Origin: Hyphomicrobium_A sp963782555
Lineage (GTDB): Bacteria; Pseudomonadota; Alphaproteobacteria; Rhizobiales; Hyphomicrobiaceae
Length of the DNA stretch: 64,000 nt
Reading direction: 5' to 3'
NCBI GenBank assembly: GCA_963782555.1
Contig: CAWAKB010000003.1
Location: 558,001-622,000 of the forward strand
Part shown: one piece after another, positions 51,199 to 60,604 of the stretch
Position numbering within the stretch: the first letter of the stretch is position 1
Layout: each line of letters begins with the position of its first letter
Made by a program: the position numbers and the translations under genes
The notes under the pieces: model-generated
Database searches by the model: none
Seen by the model: only the letters and a program-made list of their open reading frames with translations
Told to the model about the DNA's origin: nothing

Positions 51199-52875
51199 GT
51201 GACCGTCAAGTCCGACATCGAGATCGCCCGCGCGGCGACGATGAAGCCCATTGCCGAAGTGGCAGCCAAGGTCGGCATCCCCGCCGACGCTCTCGTCCCC
51301 TATGGCACGACCAAGGCCAAGGTCTCCTTCTCGTACATCAACGCGCTGAAGGATCAGAAGGATGGCAAGCTCATCCTCGTCACCGCCATCAGCCCGACGC
51401 CTGCGGGCGAGGGCAAGACCACGACGACCGTCGGGCTGGGAGACGCGCTCAACCGCATCGGCAAGAAGGCGATGATGTGCCTGCGCGAGCCCTCGCTCGG
51501 GCCCTGCTTCGGCGTCAAGGGCGGCGCGGCGGGCGGCGGCTATGCCCAGGTGGTGCCCATGGAGGACATCAACCTCCACTTCACGGGCGACTTCCATGCC
51601 ATCACCTCGGCGCACAACCTGCTCTCCGCCATGATCGACAACCACATCTACTGGGGGAACGGGCTGGGGATCGACGGCCGCCGGGTGGCGTGGCGGCGCG
51701 TGCTCGACATGAACGACCGAGCGCTGCGCGCCATCGTCAACTCGCTGGGCGGCGTGTCGAACGGCTTTCCCCGCCAGGACGGGTTCGACATCACGGTTGC
51801 CTCGGAGGTGATGGCGATTTTGTGCCTGGCGCTCGATCTCAAGGATCTGGAGCGCCGTCTCGGCAACATCATCGTCGCCTACACGCGCGACAAGACGCCG
51901 ATCCGCGCGCGCGAGCTCAAGGCCGACGGCGCCATGACCGTGCTTCTGAAAGACGCGTTGATGCCGAACCTGGTGCAGACCTTGGAGAACAACCCCGTCT
52001 TCATCCACGGCGGCCCGTTCGCCAACATTGCCCACGGCTGCAACTCGGTGCTCGCCACGCGGACGGCCTTGAAGCTCGCCGACTACGTGGTGACGGAGGC
52101 GGGCTTCGGCGCCGATCTGGGGGCTGAGAAGTTCTTCGACATCAAGTGCCGCAAGGCGGGGCTGGCGCCCGATGCCGTCGTCGTCGTGGCCACCGTGCGC
52201 GCTCTCAAGATGCACGGCGGCGTCTCCAAGGAGAACCTCAAGAACGAGAATGTGCTGGCGGTCAACAAGGGCTGCGAGAACCTGAAGCAGCACCTGGAGA
52301 ACATCGCCAAGTTCGGCGTGCCCGTCATGGTCGCCGTCAACCGCTTCATCACCGATACCGAGGCCGAGATCCAGGAGGTGATGAAGGCGGCCGAGAGCGT
52401 CGGCACCAAGGCCTTCATCTGCACCCACTGGGCCGACGGCAGCGCCGGCACGGAAGCGCTCGCCCGTCACGTCGTCGAGGTCGCCGACAGCGGCAAGGCG
52501 GCCTTCCACCCGCTCTATCCCGACGACATGTCGCTGCGTGACAAGGTCAAGACGATTGCAACCGAGATCTACCGTGCCGCCGACATCGCGTGCGATGCGT
52601 CGGTGGAGACGGCGTTCAGGGATCTGGAAGCCGGCGGCTTCGGCAAGCTGCCGGTGTGCATGGCCAAGACGCAGTACTCGTTCTCGACCGATCCCACCAA
52701 GCGCGGGGCGCCGACCGGCCATATCGTGCCGGTGCGTGAGCTGCGCCTGTCGGCCGGCGCGGAGTTCGTCGTCGTTATCACCGGCGAGATCATGACCATG
52801 CCGGGGTTGCCGCGGGTGCCGGCGGCGGAGGCCATCCGCATCAACGCGGACGGCCAGATCGAAGGACTGTTCTGA
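51199..52875 (+). CDS. ftfL: Formate-tetrahydrofolate ligase
   Basis: 558 residues from GTG 51199 (GGGAGGAA upstream), normal length. ATP-binding loop TPAGEGKTTTTVGLGDAL, then REPSLGPCFGVKGGAAGGGY, LTGDFHAITSAHNLL-like FTGDFHAITSAHNLLSAMID and FADIGCE-type VTEAGFGADLGAEKFFDIKC. It makes 10-formyl-tetrahydrofolate from formate, ATP and THF. In serine-cycle methylotrophs this is the entry of formate carbon into assimilation, so it links FolD-type reactions to the operon at 39-47 kb. A hairpin (52939-52963) follows. Confidence 0.96.
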   Translation: MTVKSDIEIARAATMKPIAEVAAKVGIPADALVPYGTTKAKVSFSYINALKDQKDGKLILVTAISPTPAGEGKTTTTVGLGDALNRIGKKAMMCLREPSLGPCFGVKGGAAGGGYAQVVPMEDINLHFTGDFHAITSAHNLLSAMIDNHIYWGNGLGIDGRRVAWRRVLDMNDRALRAIVNSLGGVSNGFPRQDGFDITVASEVMAILCLALDLKDLERRLGNIIVAYTRDKTPIRARELKADGAMTVLLKDALMPNLVQTLENNPVFIHGGPFANIAHGCNSVLATRTALKLADYVVTEAGFGADLGAEKFFDIKCRKAGLAPDAVVVVATVRALKMHGGVSKENLKNENVLAVNKGCENLKQHLENIAKFGVPVMVAVNRFITDTEAEIQEVMKAAESVGTKAFICTHWADGSAGTEALARHVVEVADSGKAAFHPLYPDDMSLRDKVKTIATEIYRAADIACDASVETAFRDLEAGGFGKLPVCMAKTQYSFSTDPTKRGAPTGHIVPVRELRLSAGAEFVVVITGEIMTMPGLPRVPAAEAIRINADGQIEGLF

Positions 52876-52938
52876 GGCTTGTGTTTGCGTCCGGGATTGA
52901 GCCTTCAATGCCGGATGGCGCACTGCCACTTGTTAAGG

Positions 52939-52963
52939 CAACTGCCTTTCTCTCGGGCAGTTG
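52939..52963 (+). terminator. Hairpin after ftfL
   Basis: 8-bp stem CAACTGCC / GGCAGTTG with a 9-base loop, 64 bp after the ftfL stop; separates it from the Anbu operon. Confidence 0.5.
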
Positions 52964-53063
52964 AAGGGATGCGCGTGCAGGCCATTTGCTGCAATTTCGC
53001 GGCATTTGCGCATTGGCCCGGCATTTGCGGAAGAAGACAGCATGCGTCAGACGCGAGGCAGCA

Positions 53064-54479
53064 TTGTGCGCCGCATTCGATGAAATGAACGGCACCGGCG
53101 GTGGGGTCCGTATGCCCTATCAAGCCGTTGCCGAATGGCTCGGGACGCAAAAGCTCGACGACCTGAGGCAAAAGCTGGTCGAGGCGGAGGCGCTTTTCCG
53201 CCGCTCCGGCATCACCTTCGCCGTCTACGGCAGCCAGGATGCGGCCGAGCGGCTCATTCCCTTCGACATCATTCCGCGCATCCTCTCCGCCAGCGAGTGG
53301 CGTCGGCTGCGCTCGGGTATCGAGCAGCGGGTGCGCGCGCTCAACGCCTTCATGTACGACATCTATCACCGCCAGGAGATCATCAAGGCCGGGCGCGTCC
53401 CCGAGGAGCTGGTGATCGCAAACAGCGCCTTCGTGCCGGAGATGATCGGTGCGGAGCCGCCGCTCGGCATCTACAGCCACATCATCGGCGTCGACCTGGT
53501 GCGCACGAGCGAGAACGATTTCTTCGTCCTGGAGGACAACACGCGCACGCCGTCGGGCGTCTCCTACATGATCGAGAACCGGGAGACGATGATGCACATG
53601 TTCCCGGATCTCTTCGCCAGGAACCGCGTGGCTCCGGTCGAGAACTATCCCGACCAACTCTTGAAGACGCTGGAGAGCGTCGCGCCCAAGGGGCTCGGCC
53701 GCGAGCCGACCATCGCGCTGCTGACGCCCGGCCTCTACAACAGCGCCTACTTCGAGCACTCCTTCCTCGCCGATCAGATGGGCATCGAGCTGGTCGAGGG
53801 GCACGACCTCGTCGTGCTCGACGGCGCGCTGCAGATGAAGACGACACAGGGCCCGCGCCACGTCGACGTGCTCTATCGCCGGATCGATGACGATTTTCTC
53901 GATCCGCTGGTGTTCCGTCCCGATTCGGTGCTGGGCGTGCCGGGGCTCTTCGATCTCTACCGGGCCGGGCGCGTGACCATCGTCAATGCGCCGGGTGGCG
54001 GCATCGCCGACGACAAGGCGATCTACAGCTACATCCCCGAGATCATCAAATTCTACACGGGCAGCGCGCCGATCCTGCAGAACGTGCCGACCTACAACTG
54101 CCGTAAGGCCGACGACCTCGCCTACGTGCTCGAGCACCTGCCCGAGCTCGTGGTCAAGGAGGTGCACGGCTCGGGCGGCTATGGGATGCTCGTCGGTCCC
54201 ACGGCCTCCAAGGAGGAGATCGAAGCCTTCCGCAACAAGCTCAAGACCGAGCCCGAGAACTACATCGGGCAGCCGACGCTCGCGCTCTCGACCTGCCCGA
54301 CGCTGGTCGAGGCGGGCGTTGCGCCCCGGCATCTCGATCTGCGGCCCTTCGTGCTGTTCGGTGACCAGGTGCGACTGGCGCCGGGCGGCCTTACGCGCGT
54401 CGCCCTCAAGGCAGGGTCGCTTGTCGTCAATTCGAGCCAGGGCGGCGGCACCAAGGACACTTGGGTTCTGCAGGACTGA
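53064..54479 (+). CDS. Circularly permuted ATP-grasp protein (Anbu operon)
   Basis: 471 residues from TTG 53064, chosen because GAGG lies 5 bases upstream and the family keeps an N-terminal FDEM motif, which ATG 53085 would lose. Signatures: GITFAVYGSQDAAERLIPFD, RALNAFMYDIYHRQEI, VDLVRTSENDFFVLEDNTRT, KEVHGSGGYGML and PFVLFGDQVRLAPGGLTRVA. The fold suggests an ATP-dependent peptide-ligase-like enzyme; substrate unknown. First of four clustered genes (ATP-grasp, alpha-E, transglutaminase, Anbu). Confidence 0.9.
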   Translation: MCAAFDEMNGTGGGVRMPYQAVAEWLGTQKLDDLRQKLVEAEALFRRSGITFAVYGSQDAAERLIPFDIIPRILSASEWRRLRSGIEQRVRALNAFMYDIYHRQEIIKAGRVPEELVIANSAFVPEMIGAEPPLGIYSHIIGVDLVRTSENDFFVLEDNTRTPSGVSYMIENRETMMHMFPDLFARNRVAPVENYPDQLLKTLESVAPKGLGREPTIALLTPGLYNSAYFEHSFLADQMGIELVEGHDLVVLDGALQMKTTQGPRHVDVLYRRIDDDFLDPLVFRPDSVLGVPGLFDLYRAGRVTIVNAPGGGIADDKAIYSYIPEIIKFYTGSAPILQNVPTYNCRKADDLAYVLEHLPELVVKEVHGSGGYGMLVGPTASKEEIEAFRNKLKTEPENYIGQPTLALSTCPTLVEAGVAPRHLDLRPFVLFGDQVRLAPGGLTRVALKAGSLVVNSSQGGGTKDTWVLQD

Positions 54480-54510
54480 TCGATCAGGGAAAGGGGCGCC
54501 GGCGCATCGC

Positions 54511-55458
54511 ATGTTGGGACGAACGGCCAACGATCTGTTTTGGCTGGCGCGCTACGTGGAGCGCGCGGAGAACATGGCGCGCCTGATCGAGGTCGGCTAC
54601 CGCATTGCGCTGTTGCCGCGCGACGGCGAGGGCTTTCACGAGGAATGGCGCTCGACGCTGGCGAGCGCCGGCTGCGCGCAGGGCTATTTCGCCAAGTACG
54701 AGACGCTGACCACCAGCGACGTGATCAACTATCTGCTGTTTGATTGCGACAATACCTCGAGCGTCAAATCCTGCCTGTCGGCGGCGCGGCGCAACGGCCG
54801 GGCGCAGCGCACGGCATTGACGCGCGACATGTGGGAGAGCCTCAACGGCGCCTGGCTCGAGTTCGGCAACATCAAGCCGGTCGACGTCACCGCCGACGAG
54901 CTGCCGCGCATCCTCGATTGGATCCGCTCGCGCTCGGCCCTCTATCGCGGCACGCTGCTCAACACCATCCTGCGCAACGACACCTTCTATTTCAGCCAGC
55001 TCGGGACCTTTCTGGAGCGCGCCGACAACACCGCGCGCATCCTCGACGTCAAGTACTACGTGCTGCTGCCCGAGATCGCCATGGTGGGCAGCGGCATCGA
55101 CAACGTGCAATGGGCCGCAATTCTGCGCTCCGTCTCCGCCCACCGCAGCTACCGCTGGGTTTACAAGGAGAGCTACAAGCCCTGGCGCATCGCCGAGTAT
55201 CTCATCCTCAACCAGGCGATGCCGCGGTCGCTGCGCTCCTGCTACGACGAGATCGAATCGGCGCTGGACGAGCTCGCCGAGCTCTACGGCGAGCGTTTCA
55301 CCTGCCACGAGACCGCCAGCGGGGCGACGGCCATCCTCGAGGAGGGCGACATCGACCGCATCTTCCAATCGGGGCTGCACGAGTTCCTCGAGGACTTCAT
55401 CGCCCGCAACAACCGGCTGGGCTCGGAGATCGCCGAGGCGTATTATTTCAACGCATGA
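54511..55458 (+). CDS. Alpha-E domain protein (Anbu operon)
   Basis: 315 residues, almost all alpha-helical. Recognised by MLGRTANDLFWLARYVERAE and LARLIEVGYRIAL-like segments, SVKSCLSAARRNGRAQR, FLERADNTARILDVKYYVLL and FIARNNRLGSEIAEAYYF. Always found with the circularly permuted ATP-grasp protein. Its role is unknown but it may form a complex with that enzyme. 31 bp after the previous gene. Confidence 0.93.
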   Translation: MLGRTANDLFWLARYVERAENMARLIEVGYRIALLPRDGEGFHEEWRSTLASAGCAQGYFAKYETLTTSDVINYLLFDCDNTSSVKSCLSAARRNGRAQRTALTRDMWESLNGAWLEFGNIKPVDVTADELPRILDWIRSRSALYRGTLLNTILRNDTFYFSQLGTFLERADNTARILDVKYYVLLPEIAMVGSGIDNVQWAAILRSVSAHRSYRWVYKESYKPWRIAEYLILNQAMPRSLRSCYDEIESALDELAELYGERFTCHETASGATAILEEGDIDRIFQSGLHEFLEDFIARNNRLGSEIAEAYYFNA

Positions 55459-55482
55459 GAAGAAGGAGGAGGTGAACGGCTC

Positions 55483-56292
55483 TTGCTCGTCTCGATCGCC
55501 CATGTGACGCGATACACGTTGGCCGCTCCCGCACAGTACAGCATCCAGTGCTTGCGCCTCACGCCGCCATCGTTCGATGGCCAGCAGGTGGTGAGCTGGA
55601 GCATCGAGATGCCGCACGTGGACGAGGCCGTGCGCTTTCGCGACAGTTTCGGCAACATGTCGCATCTCGTGGTGATCCCGGAGCCGCATCAAGAGGTGGC
55701 GATCGTGGCGCGCGGCACCGTCGAGACGCGCGACCGCGACGGATTTGTGCGCGGCCTCTTCGAGGTGGCACCGAGCCGGGTCTACAAGCGGCAGACGCTG
55801 CGCACGATGCCCGATGACGGGATCCGCGATCTGTGCGCCGGCGTGAGCGGCGACGACCCGATCGAGCGCATGCACGCCCTCATGAATACCGTGCACGAGA
55901 AGGTGGAGTACGTCGTCGGCGTGACGCGCGCGCATACGACCGCCGCCGAGGCCCTGAAGGATGGCCGCGGCGTGTGCCAGGACCACGCCCACATCTTCAT
56001 TGCCGCGGCCCGCGCCATGGATCTGCCCGCCCGCTACGTGAACGGCTACTTTCTTACCGAGAGCGACGAGCCGGCCGAAGCGCATCACGCCTGGGCCGAG
56101 GTGTGGATCAAGGGGCTCGGTTGGCTCGGCTTCGACCCGGCCAACAAGCTCTGCCCGACCGACCACTACGTGCGGCTCGCCTGCGGCCTCGATTCGGCCT
56201 CGGCGGCGCCCGTCCGCGGCACCCGCCGGGGCGGGATGGACGAGGTTCTTGACGTGACCGTGGAAGTCCAGCAGCAAAGCGCCCAGCAATGA
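55483..56292 (+). CDS. Transglutaminase-like cysteine peptidase (Anbu operon)
   Basis: 269 residues from TTG 55483; the family start (xLxIxHxTRY) supports this unusual codon, with AAGGAGG about 14 bases upstream. N-terminal beta domain, then the catalytic Cys in DGRGVCQDHAHIFIAAARAM, His in AHHAWAEVWIKGLGWL and Asp in GFDPANK. Acts as a protease, amidase or transferase on an unknown peptide substrate. 24 bp after the alpha-E gene. Confidence 0.92.
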   Translation: MLVSIAHVTRYTLAAPAQYSIQCLRLTPPSFDGQQVVSWSIEMPHVDEAVRFRDSFGNMSHLVVIPEPHQEVAIVARGTVETRDRDGFVRGLFEVAPSRVYKRQTLRTMPDDGIRDLCAGVSGDDPIERMHALMNTVHEKVEYVVGVTRAHTTAAEALKDGRGVCQDHAHIFIAAARAMDLPARYVNGYFLTESDEPAEAHHAWAEVWIKGLGWLGFDPANKLCPTDHYVRLACGLDSASAAPVRGTRRGGMDEVLDVTVEVQQQSAQQ

Positions 56293-56349
56293 GCCCCCGG
56301 GGCACCTCCCGCGAGCGGAGGGCCCGATCCTGCAAATCGAGGAGAGGCG

Positions 56350-57081
56350 ATGACCTACTGTGTCGCGATGCGGCTTAATCGCGGCCTCGTGTTCGCTGCC
56401 GATACGCGCACGAACGCCGGTGTCGACAACATCGCCCAGTATCGCAAGATCCACTATTGGCGCCAGCCGGGCGACCGGGTGCTGGTGCTGCTCGCCGCCG
56501 GCAACCTGTCGCTCACGCAGTCGGTGGTGAGCCTGTTGAACGAGCAGCTCATCGAGCCCGATCCCGAGGTCCCCAACCTGCTCAGCGTGCACTCGATGTA
56601 TCGCGCCGCGCGCCTGGTCGGGGAGGCGATCCGCAGCGTGCGCGCCGTCGATGGTGCCGCTCTCGAATCGCACAGGACCGGCTTTGCCGGCTCGTTCATC
56701 CTCGGCGGCCAGATCAAAGCGGAGCCGCCGCGCCTGTTCCAGATCTACCCCGAAGGCAACTTCATCGAGGCGACTGACGACACGCCCTATTTCCAGATCG
56801 GCGAGCACAAGTACGGCAAGCCCATCCTCGATCGCGTGGCGCAGCCGACCATGCGTCTCGGCGAGGCGGCCAAGCTGATCCTCTTGTCCTTCGATTCGAC
56901 GCTGCGCTCGAATCTGTCAGTCGGCATGCCCATCGACATTCTCATCTACGAGCGCGACAGCCTCGATTTGCGGCGCGAGAAACGCATCGGCCAGGACGAC
57001 GAGTACTTCAGGAACCTGTCGAACGCCTGGTCCGAGGCGCTGCGCGAGGCGTTCACCAAGATCGACGAGTTCGACGTCTAG
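56350..57081 (+). CDS. Anbu, proteasome-like Ntn-hydrolase
   Basis: 243 residues. Begins MTYCVAMRLNRGLVFAADTR, so Met removal would expose Thr as the N-terminal nucleophile of a proteasome-type peptidase; DTRTNAG keeps the Asp of the active site. Later SHRTGFAGSFILGGQI and YGKPILDRVAQPTMRLGEA-like segments match the Anbu family. Anbu forms a helical or ring assembly; substrates are unknown. Fourth and last gene of the conserved cluster, 57 bp after the transglutaminase gene. Confidence 0.93.
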   Translation: MTYCVAMRLNRGLVFAADTRTNAGVDNIAQYRKIHYWRQPGDRVLVLLAAGNLSLTQSVVSLLNEQLIEPDPEVPNLLSVHSMYRAARLVGEAIRSVRAVDGAALESHRTGFAGSFILGGQIKAEPPRLFQIYPEGNFIEATDDTPYFQIGEHKYGKPILDRVAQPTMRLGEAAKLILLSFDSTLRSNLSVGMPIDILIYERDSLDLRREKRIGQDDEYFRNLSNAWSEALREAFTKIDEFDV

Positions 57082-57223
57082 AACGCCACCAAGCCCCCCT
57101 GACCGCTTGCGGGTTGTGGCGGGCGCGCATAAGCCGCAATTGCCAGCCGCCGATCCTCTGGGGTAGCCATGCGCGACGTTGCGGCTGTGGTGCCACGTCG
57201 GCTGCACCCTGGGGAGGACTGTC

Positions 57224-58537
57224 GTGAATATCTGCATGATCGGCGCTGGCTACGTCGGCCTCGTATCCGCGGCCTGCTTCTCGGAGTTCGGCTGGACGGT
57301 CACTTGCGTCGACAAGGACCCTCAGCGCCTTGCCGATCTCAAGGCCGGCAAGTCGCCGATCTACGAGCCGGGGCTCGACGACCTGGTTCAGCGCAACATG
57401 AAGGCGCAGCGCCTCATCTTCACCGACGATCTGGGCGCAGCCGCCAGCGAGGCCGACATCGTGCTGCTTGCCGTCGGCACGCCCATGCGCCGCGGCGACG
57501 GCTATGCCGACCTCTCCTACGTCTACGCCGCTGTCGAGGAGATGGCGCCGCATCTCAAAGGCTTCACCGTCATCGTCACCAAGTCCACCGTGCCGGTGGG
57601 CACGAGCCGCGAGATCGAGCGGCGCTTGCGCACGCTGCGCCCCGACGGCGATTTCGCCATCTGCTCCAACCCCGAGTTCCTGCGCGAGGGCTCGGCGATC
57701 CAGGACTTCATGCATCCAGACCGGGTGCTCGTCGGCCTCGACGATGAGCGGGCGCAAGAGCTGATGGGGCGGCTCTACAAGCCGCTCGCTTTGCGCAACG
57801 CGCCCGTCGTGTTCGTGGGGCGCGAGTCAGCCGAGCTCGCCAAGTACGCCGCCAACGCCTTCCTCGCCTTGAAGATCAGCTTCATCAACGAGGTCGCGGA
57901 CCTGTGCGAGACGCTGGGCGCCGATGTGCAGGAGGTCGCCTCCGCCATGGGCAAGGACCGGCGCATCGGCGACAAGTTCCTGCACCCGGGGCCCGGCTAC
58001 GGCGGCTCGTGCTTCCCCAAGGACGTGTCGGCGCTGATCCGAACCGGGCGCGAGGCCAAGTCGCCCTTGTCGATCGTGGAGCAGGTCGAGCGCGTCAACC
58101 ACGAGCGCAAGATCGCCATGGCGCACCGCATCGAGAAGGCGGCGGGCGGATCGGTGCGCGGCAAGACGGTGGCGATCCTCGGCGTCACCTTCAAGCCCAA
58201 TACCGACGACATGCGCGATGCCCCGAGCCTGGTCATCGTGCCGATGCTGCAGGAGCGCGGCGCCGCCGTGCGCGCCTTCGATCCGCAAGGGCGCAAGCAG
58301 GGCGAGCCGCTGCTTCCCGGCATGACCTGGTGCGAGAGCGCGCTCGAGGCCGCGGAGAGCGCCGACATCCTCGTCGTCGTCACCGAGTGGAACGAGTTCC
58401 GCGCCCTCGATCTCAAGGCGGCCAAGGAGAAGATGCAAGGCGACGTGCTGGTCGACTTGCGCAACGTCTTCCCGGCCGAGCTCGCCGAGGCCGCGGGCTT
58501 CACCTACTCCGGCATCGGCCGCGGCAAAGCAGAGTGA
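57224..58537 (+). CDS. ugd: UDP-glucose 6-dehydrogenase
   Basis: 437 residues from GTG 57224 (GGGGAGGA upstream). N-terminal Rossmann motif ICMIGAGYVGLVSAACF, then VGTPMRRGDGYADLSYV, the catalytic region SNPEFLREGSAIQDFMHPDR, GPGYGGSCFPKDVSALI with the active-site Cys, and VAILGVTFKPNTDDMRDAPS. It oxidises UDP-glucose to UDP-glucuronate for polysaccharide synthesis in the cytoplasm. Single gene; convergent with the ABC transporter gene. Confidence 0.97.
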   Translation: MNICMIGAGYVGLVSAACFSEFGWTVTCVDKDPQRLADLKAGKSPIYEPGLDDLVQRNMKAQRLIFTDDLGAAASEADIVLLAVGTPMRRGDGYADLSYVYAAVEEMAPHLKGFTVIVTKSTVPVGTSREIERRLRTLRPDGDFAICSNPEFLREGSAIQDFMHPDRVLVGLDDERAQELMGRLYKPLALRNAPVVFVGRESAELAKYAANAFLALKISFINEVADLCETLGADVQEVASAMGKDRRIGDKFLHPGPGYGGSCFPKDVSALIRTGREAKSPLSIVEQVERVNHERKIAMAHRIEKAAGGSVRGKTVAILGVTFKPNTDDMRDAPSLVIVPMLQERGAAVRAFDPQGRKQGEPLLPGMTWCESALEAAESADILVVVTEWNEFRALDLKAAKEKMQGDVLVDLRNVFPAELAEAAGFTYSGIGRGKAE

Positions 58538-58543
58538 GCGCGC

Positions 58544-60271
58544 CTATTCGGCGGCCGCTCTGAGTGACGGATCGCGCGTGAGGAGCTTGCTCAAGACGGT
58601 CTCCCTTGGTCCGTAGGCCGTGACGCGGCCGTTGGCGAGCGCCAGCACTTGATCGATGCCCTGGAGCGCCGACACCCGGTGCGCGATCACGATGGCGATG
58701 CCGCCGCGCCGGCGCACCGCCAGCACGGCCTCGGTCAAGGCGCGCTCCCCCTCGGCGTCGAGGCTGGCGTCGGGCTCATCGAGCACAACCAGAAAAGGCT
58801 CGCCGTAAAGCGCCCGCGCTAGCGCGATGCGCTGTCGCTGTCCGGCCGAAAGCACGCCGCCATCCTCGCCGATCTGCGTGGCGTAGCCCGCCGGCAGCCG
58901 TTCGATCATCGCGTCGACGCCGGCTGCGCGCGCCGCGGTCATGATCGCCTCAGGGCTCGCGCCGGCGTCGAAGCGCGCGATGTTGTCGGCGATCGTTCCG
59001 GAAAGAAGCGCGATGCTCTGGGGCAGATAGCCGATGTGGCGGCCGCGGGCATCGGGGCTCCAGCAGGCGAGCGGAACGCCGTCGAGGCGCACGCTTCCCT
59101 TTTGCGGCGGCCAGATGCCGACGAGCGCGCGCGCAAGCGTCGACTTGCCGGCGGCGCTGGGGCCGACGATGCCGAGACCGGCGCCCGCTGACAGAGTGAA
59201 CCCGACGTCGCGGAGGACGGGCGCCGCCGCGTCCGGCGGCGCAATCGAGAGGCGCGCGACGTCGAGGCTGCGATGCGGCCGCGGATTGGGCGCGCGGTTG
59301 GTCTGCCGCGGGTGCGCCGCCAAGTGCGCGACAAGCCGCGCATGCGCCGCGCGCGCCGCCGCAAAGCTGCGCCAGTGGGCGATTGCGGTCTCGACCGGCG
59401 CCAGCGCGCGGGAGAGAACAATCGAGGCGGCGACCATCGTCCCCGCCGAGCCCTTGCCGCTGATCACGAGGTAGGCGCCCAGGCCGAGCATGCCGGACTG
59501 CAGCGCCGGCCGCGCCACCTTGATCGTCGCCGAGAAGGCGTTGACCGAGCGCGAGGCGTCCCGCTCGGCCTCAAGATGGCGCGCGTTGAGGCCGATCCAG
59601 CGATAGGTGAGGTGCTTGGCGAACCCCATGGCGCGGATGGTCTCGACATGGCGGCGGACGGCGCCCGCGAGCGCCCACCGCCGTCCGGCACCTTGAGCAG
59701 CAGCCCGCAGCGGTGCAGCGCTCTTGCGCTCCGCCAGCAGCATGACGACGACAAGCAGCGCGGCGCCCGCCGTGGCGAGCGCTCCGAGCAGCGGATGCAT
59801 CAGATAGATGACGCCGAGGTAGAGCGGCATCCACGGCATGTCGAAGAGCGCGGTCGGGCCCGGGCTCGCGAGGAAGGCGCGGATCTGGTCGAGGTCACGC
59901 AAAGGCTGCAGCCCGTCCCCGCGAGACCGCAACACAACCGGCGAGGATTGCAGGATGGCAAAGACGCGCGCGCTCAAGCGCGCGTCGAAGCGGCGGGCGG
60001 CGCGGGCCAACAGGCGCAAGCGCACGAAGTCGAGCGCTCCGGCGAGCGCATACAAGGCGAGCATCACCAGGGTGAGGGCCGCGAGCGCAAGATTGCTGCG
60101 CGAGGGAAGCACGCGGTTGTAGACCTCGAGCATGTAGAGCGGGCCGGTGAGCGCCAGGATGTTGCTGGCGCCCGAGACGATTGCGGCGACGAGGAGCGCG
60201 CCCCGGCTTTGGCGGAGCGCACGCCTGATGGTCCCGGTCTCGGCGCGCGGCCTCTTGCTCCCTCGCCGCAC
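58544..60271 (-). CDS. Type I secretion system ABC transporter (permease-ATPase)
   Basis: 575 residues from GTG 60271 (AAGGAGGGAAC upstream). Six helices in the membrane half (ILALTGPLYMLEVYNRVLPS is typical of PrtD/HlyB-like proteins). ATPase half: Walker A GPSAAGKSTLARALVGI, Q-loop GYLPQSIALLSGTI, signature VLSAGQRQRIALARAL, Walker B FLVVLDEPDASLD. It drives export of a C-terminal-signal protein. The usual membrane-fusion partner (HlyD) is not in the window and no RTX substrate is visible. Confidence 0.93.
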   Translation of the reverse strand: MRRGSKRPRAETGTIRRALRQSRGALLVAAIVSGASNILALTGPLYMLEVYNRVLPSRSNLALAALTLVMLALYALAGALDFVRLRLLARAARRFDARLSARVFAILQSSPVVLRSRGDGLQPLRDLDQIRAFLASPGPTALFDMPWMPLYLGVIYLMHPLLGALATAGAALLVVVMLLAERKSAAPLRAAAQGAGRRWALAGAVRRHVETIRAMGFAKHLTYRWIGLNARHLEAERDASRSVNAFSATIKVARPALQSGMLGLGAYLVISGKGSAGTMVAASIVLSRALAPVETAIAHWRSFAAARAAHARLVAHLAAHPRQTNRAPNPRPHRSLDVARLSIAPPDAAAPVLRDVGFTLSAGAGLGIVGPSAAGKSTLARALVGIWPPQKGSVRLDGVPLACWSPDARGRHIGYLPQSIALLSGTIADNIARFDAGASPEAIMTAARAAGVDAMIERLPAGYATQIGEDGGVLSAGQRQRIALARALYGEPFLVVLDEPDASLDAEGERALTEAVLAVRRRGGIAIVIAHRVSALQGIDQVLALANGRVTAYGPRETVLSKLLTRDPSLRAAAE

Positions 60272-60604
60272 GTTCCCTCCTTCGGCGCGCGTGCCCACGC
60301 GCCGATGTTGAACGCTGTCATATTGCCGGAAGGGCCGCCGAAAGCCCCGCCTAAGGGCGACGCAACGGTATACGCATGCCCGGCCATATACCACTTAAGG
60401 TTGTGGCTAGGCTGCGGCTAGGTTGTGGATCGCCAAGCGGGGAATGGCCGTCCGACCAGGGCGCGGCAAACCTCGCCGGAGCAAGGAAAATCCGGCTCTA
60501 ATCTCGCGCTTGCCCGGCGAATTGGACTACAAACGTGCATGACCCTGCTCACAGGGCGGGCAAACGGCCGAGTACAACAGGTCCGGGAAGGGAGCGCTCC
60601 AGGG

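Noticed and set aside
54484..56808. 774-codon minus-strand frame opposite the Anbu operon
   Set aside because: Spans several real genes on the other strand; typical GC-rich shadow.
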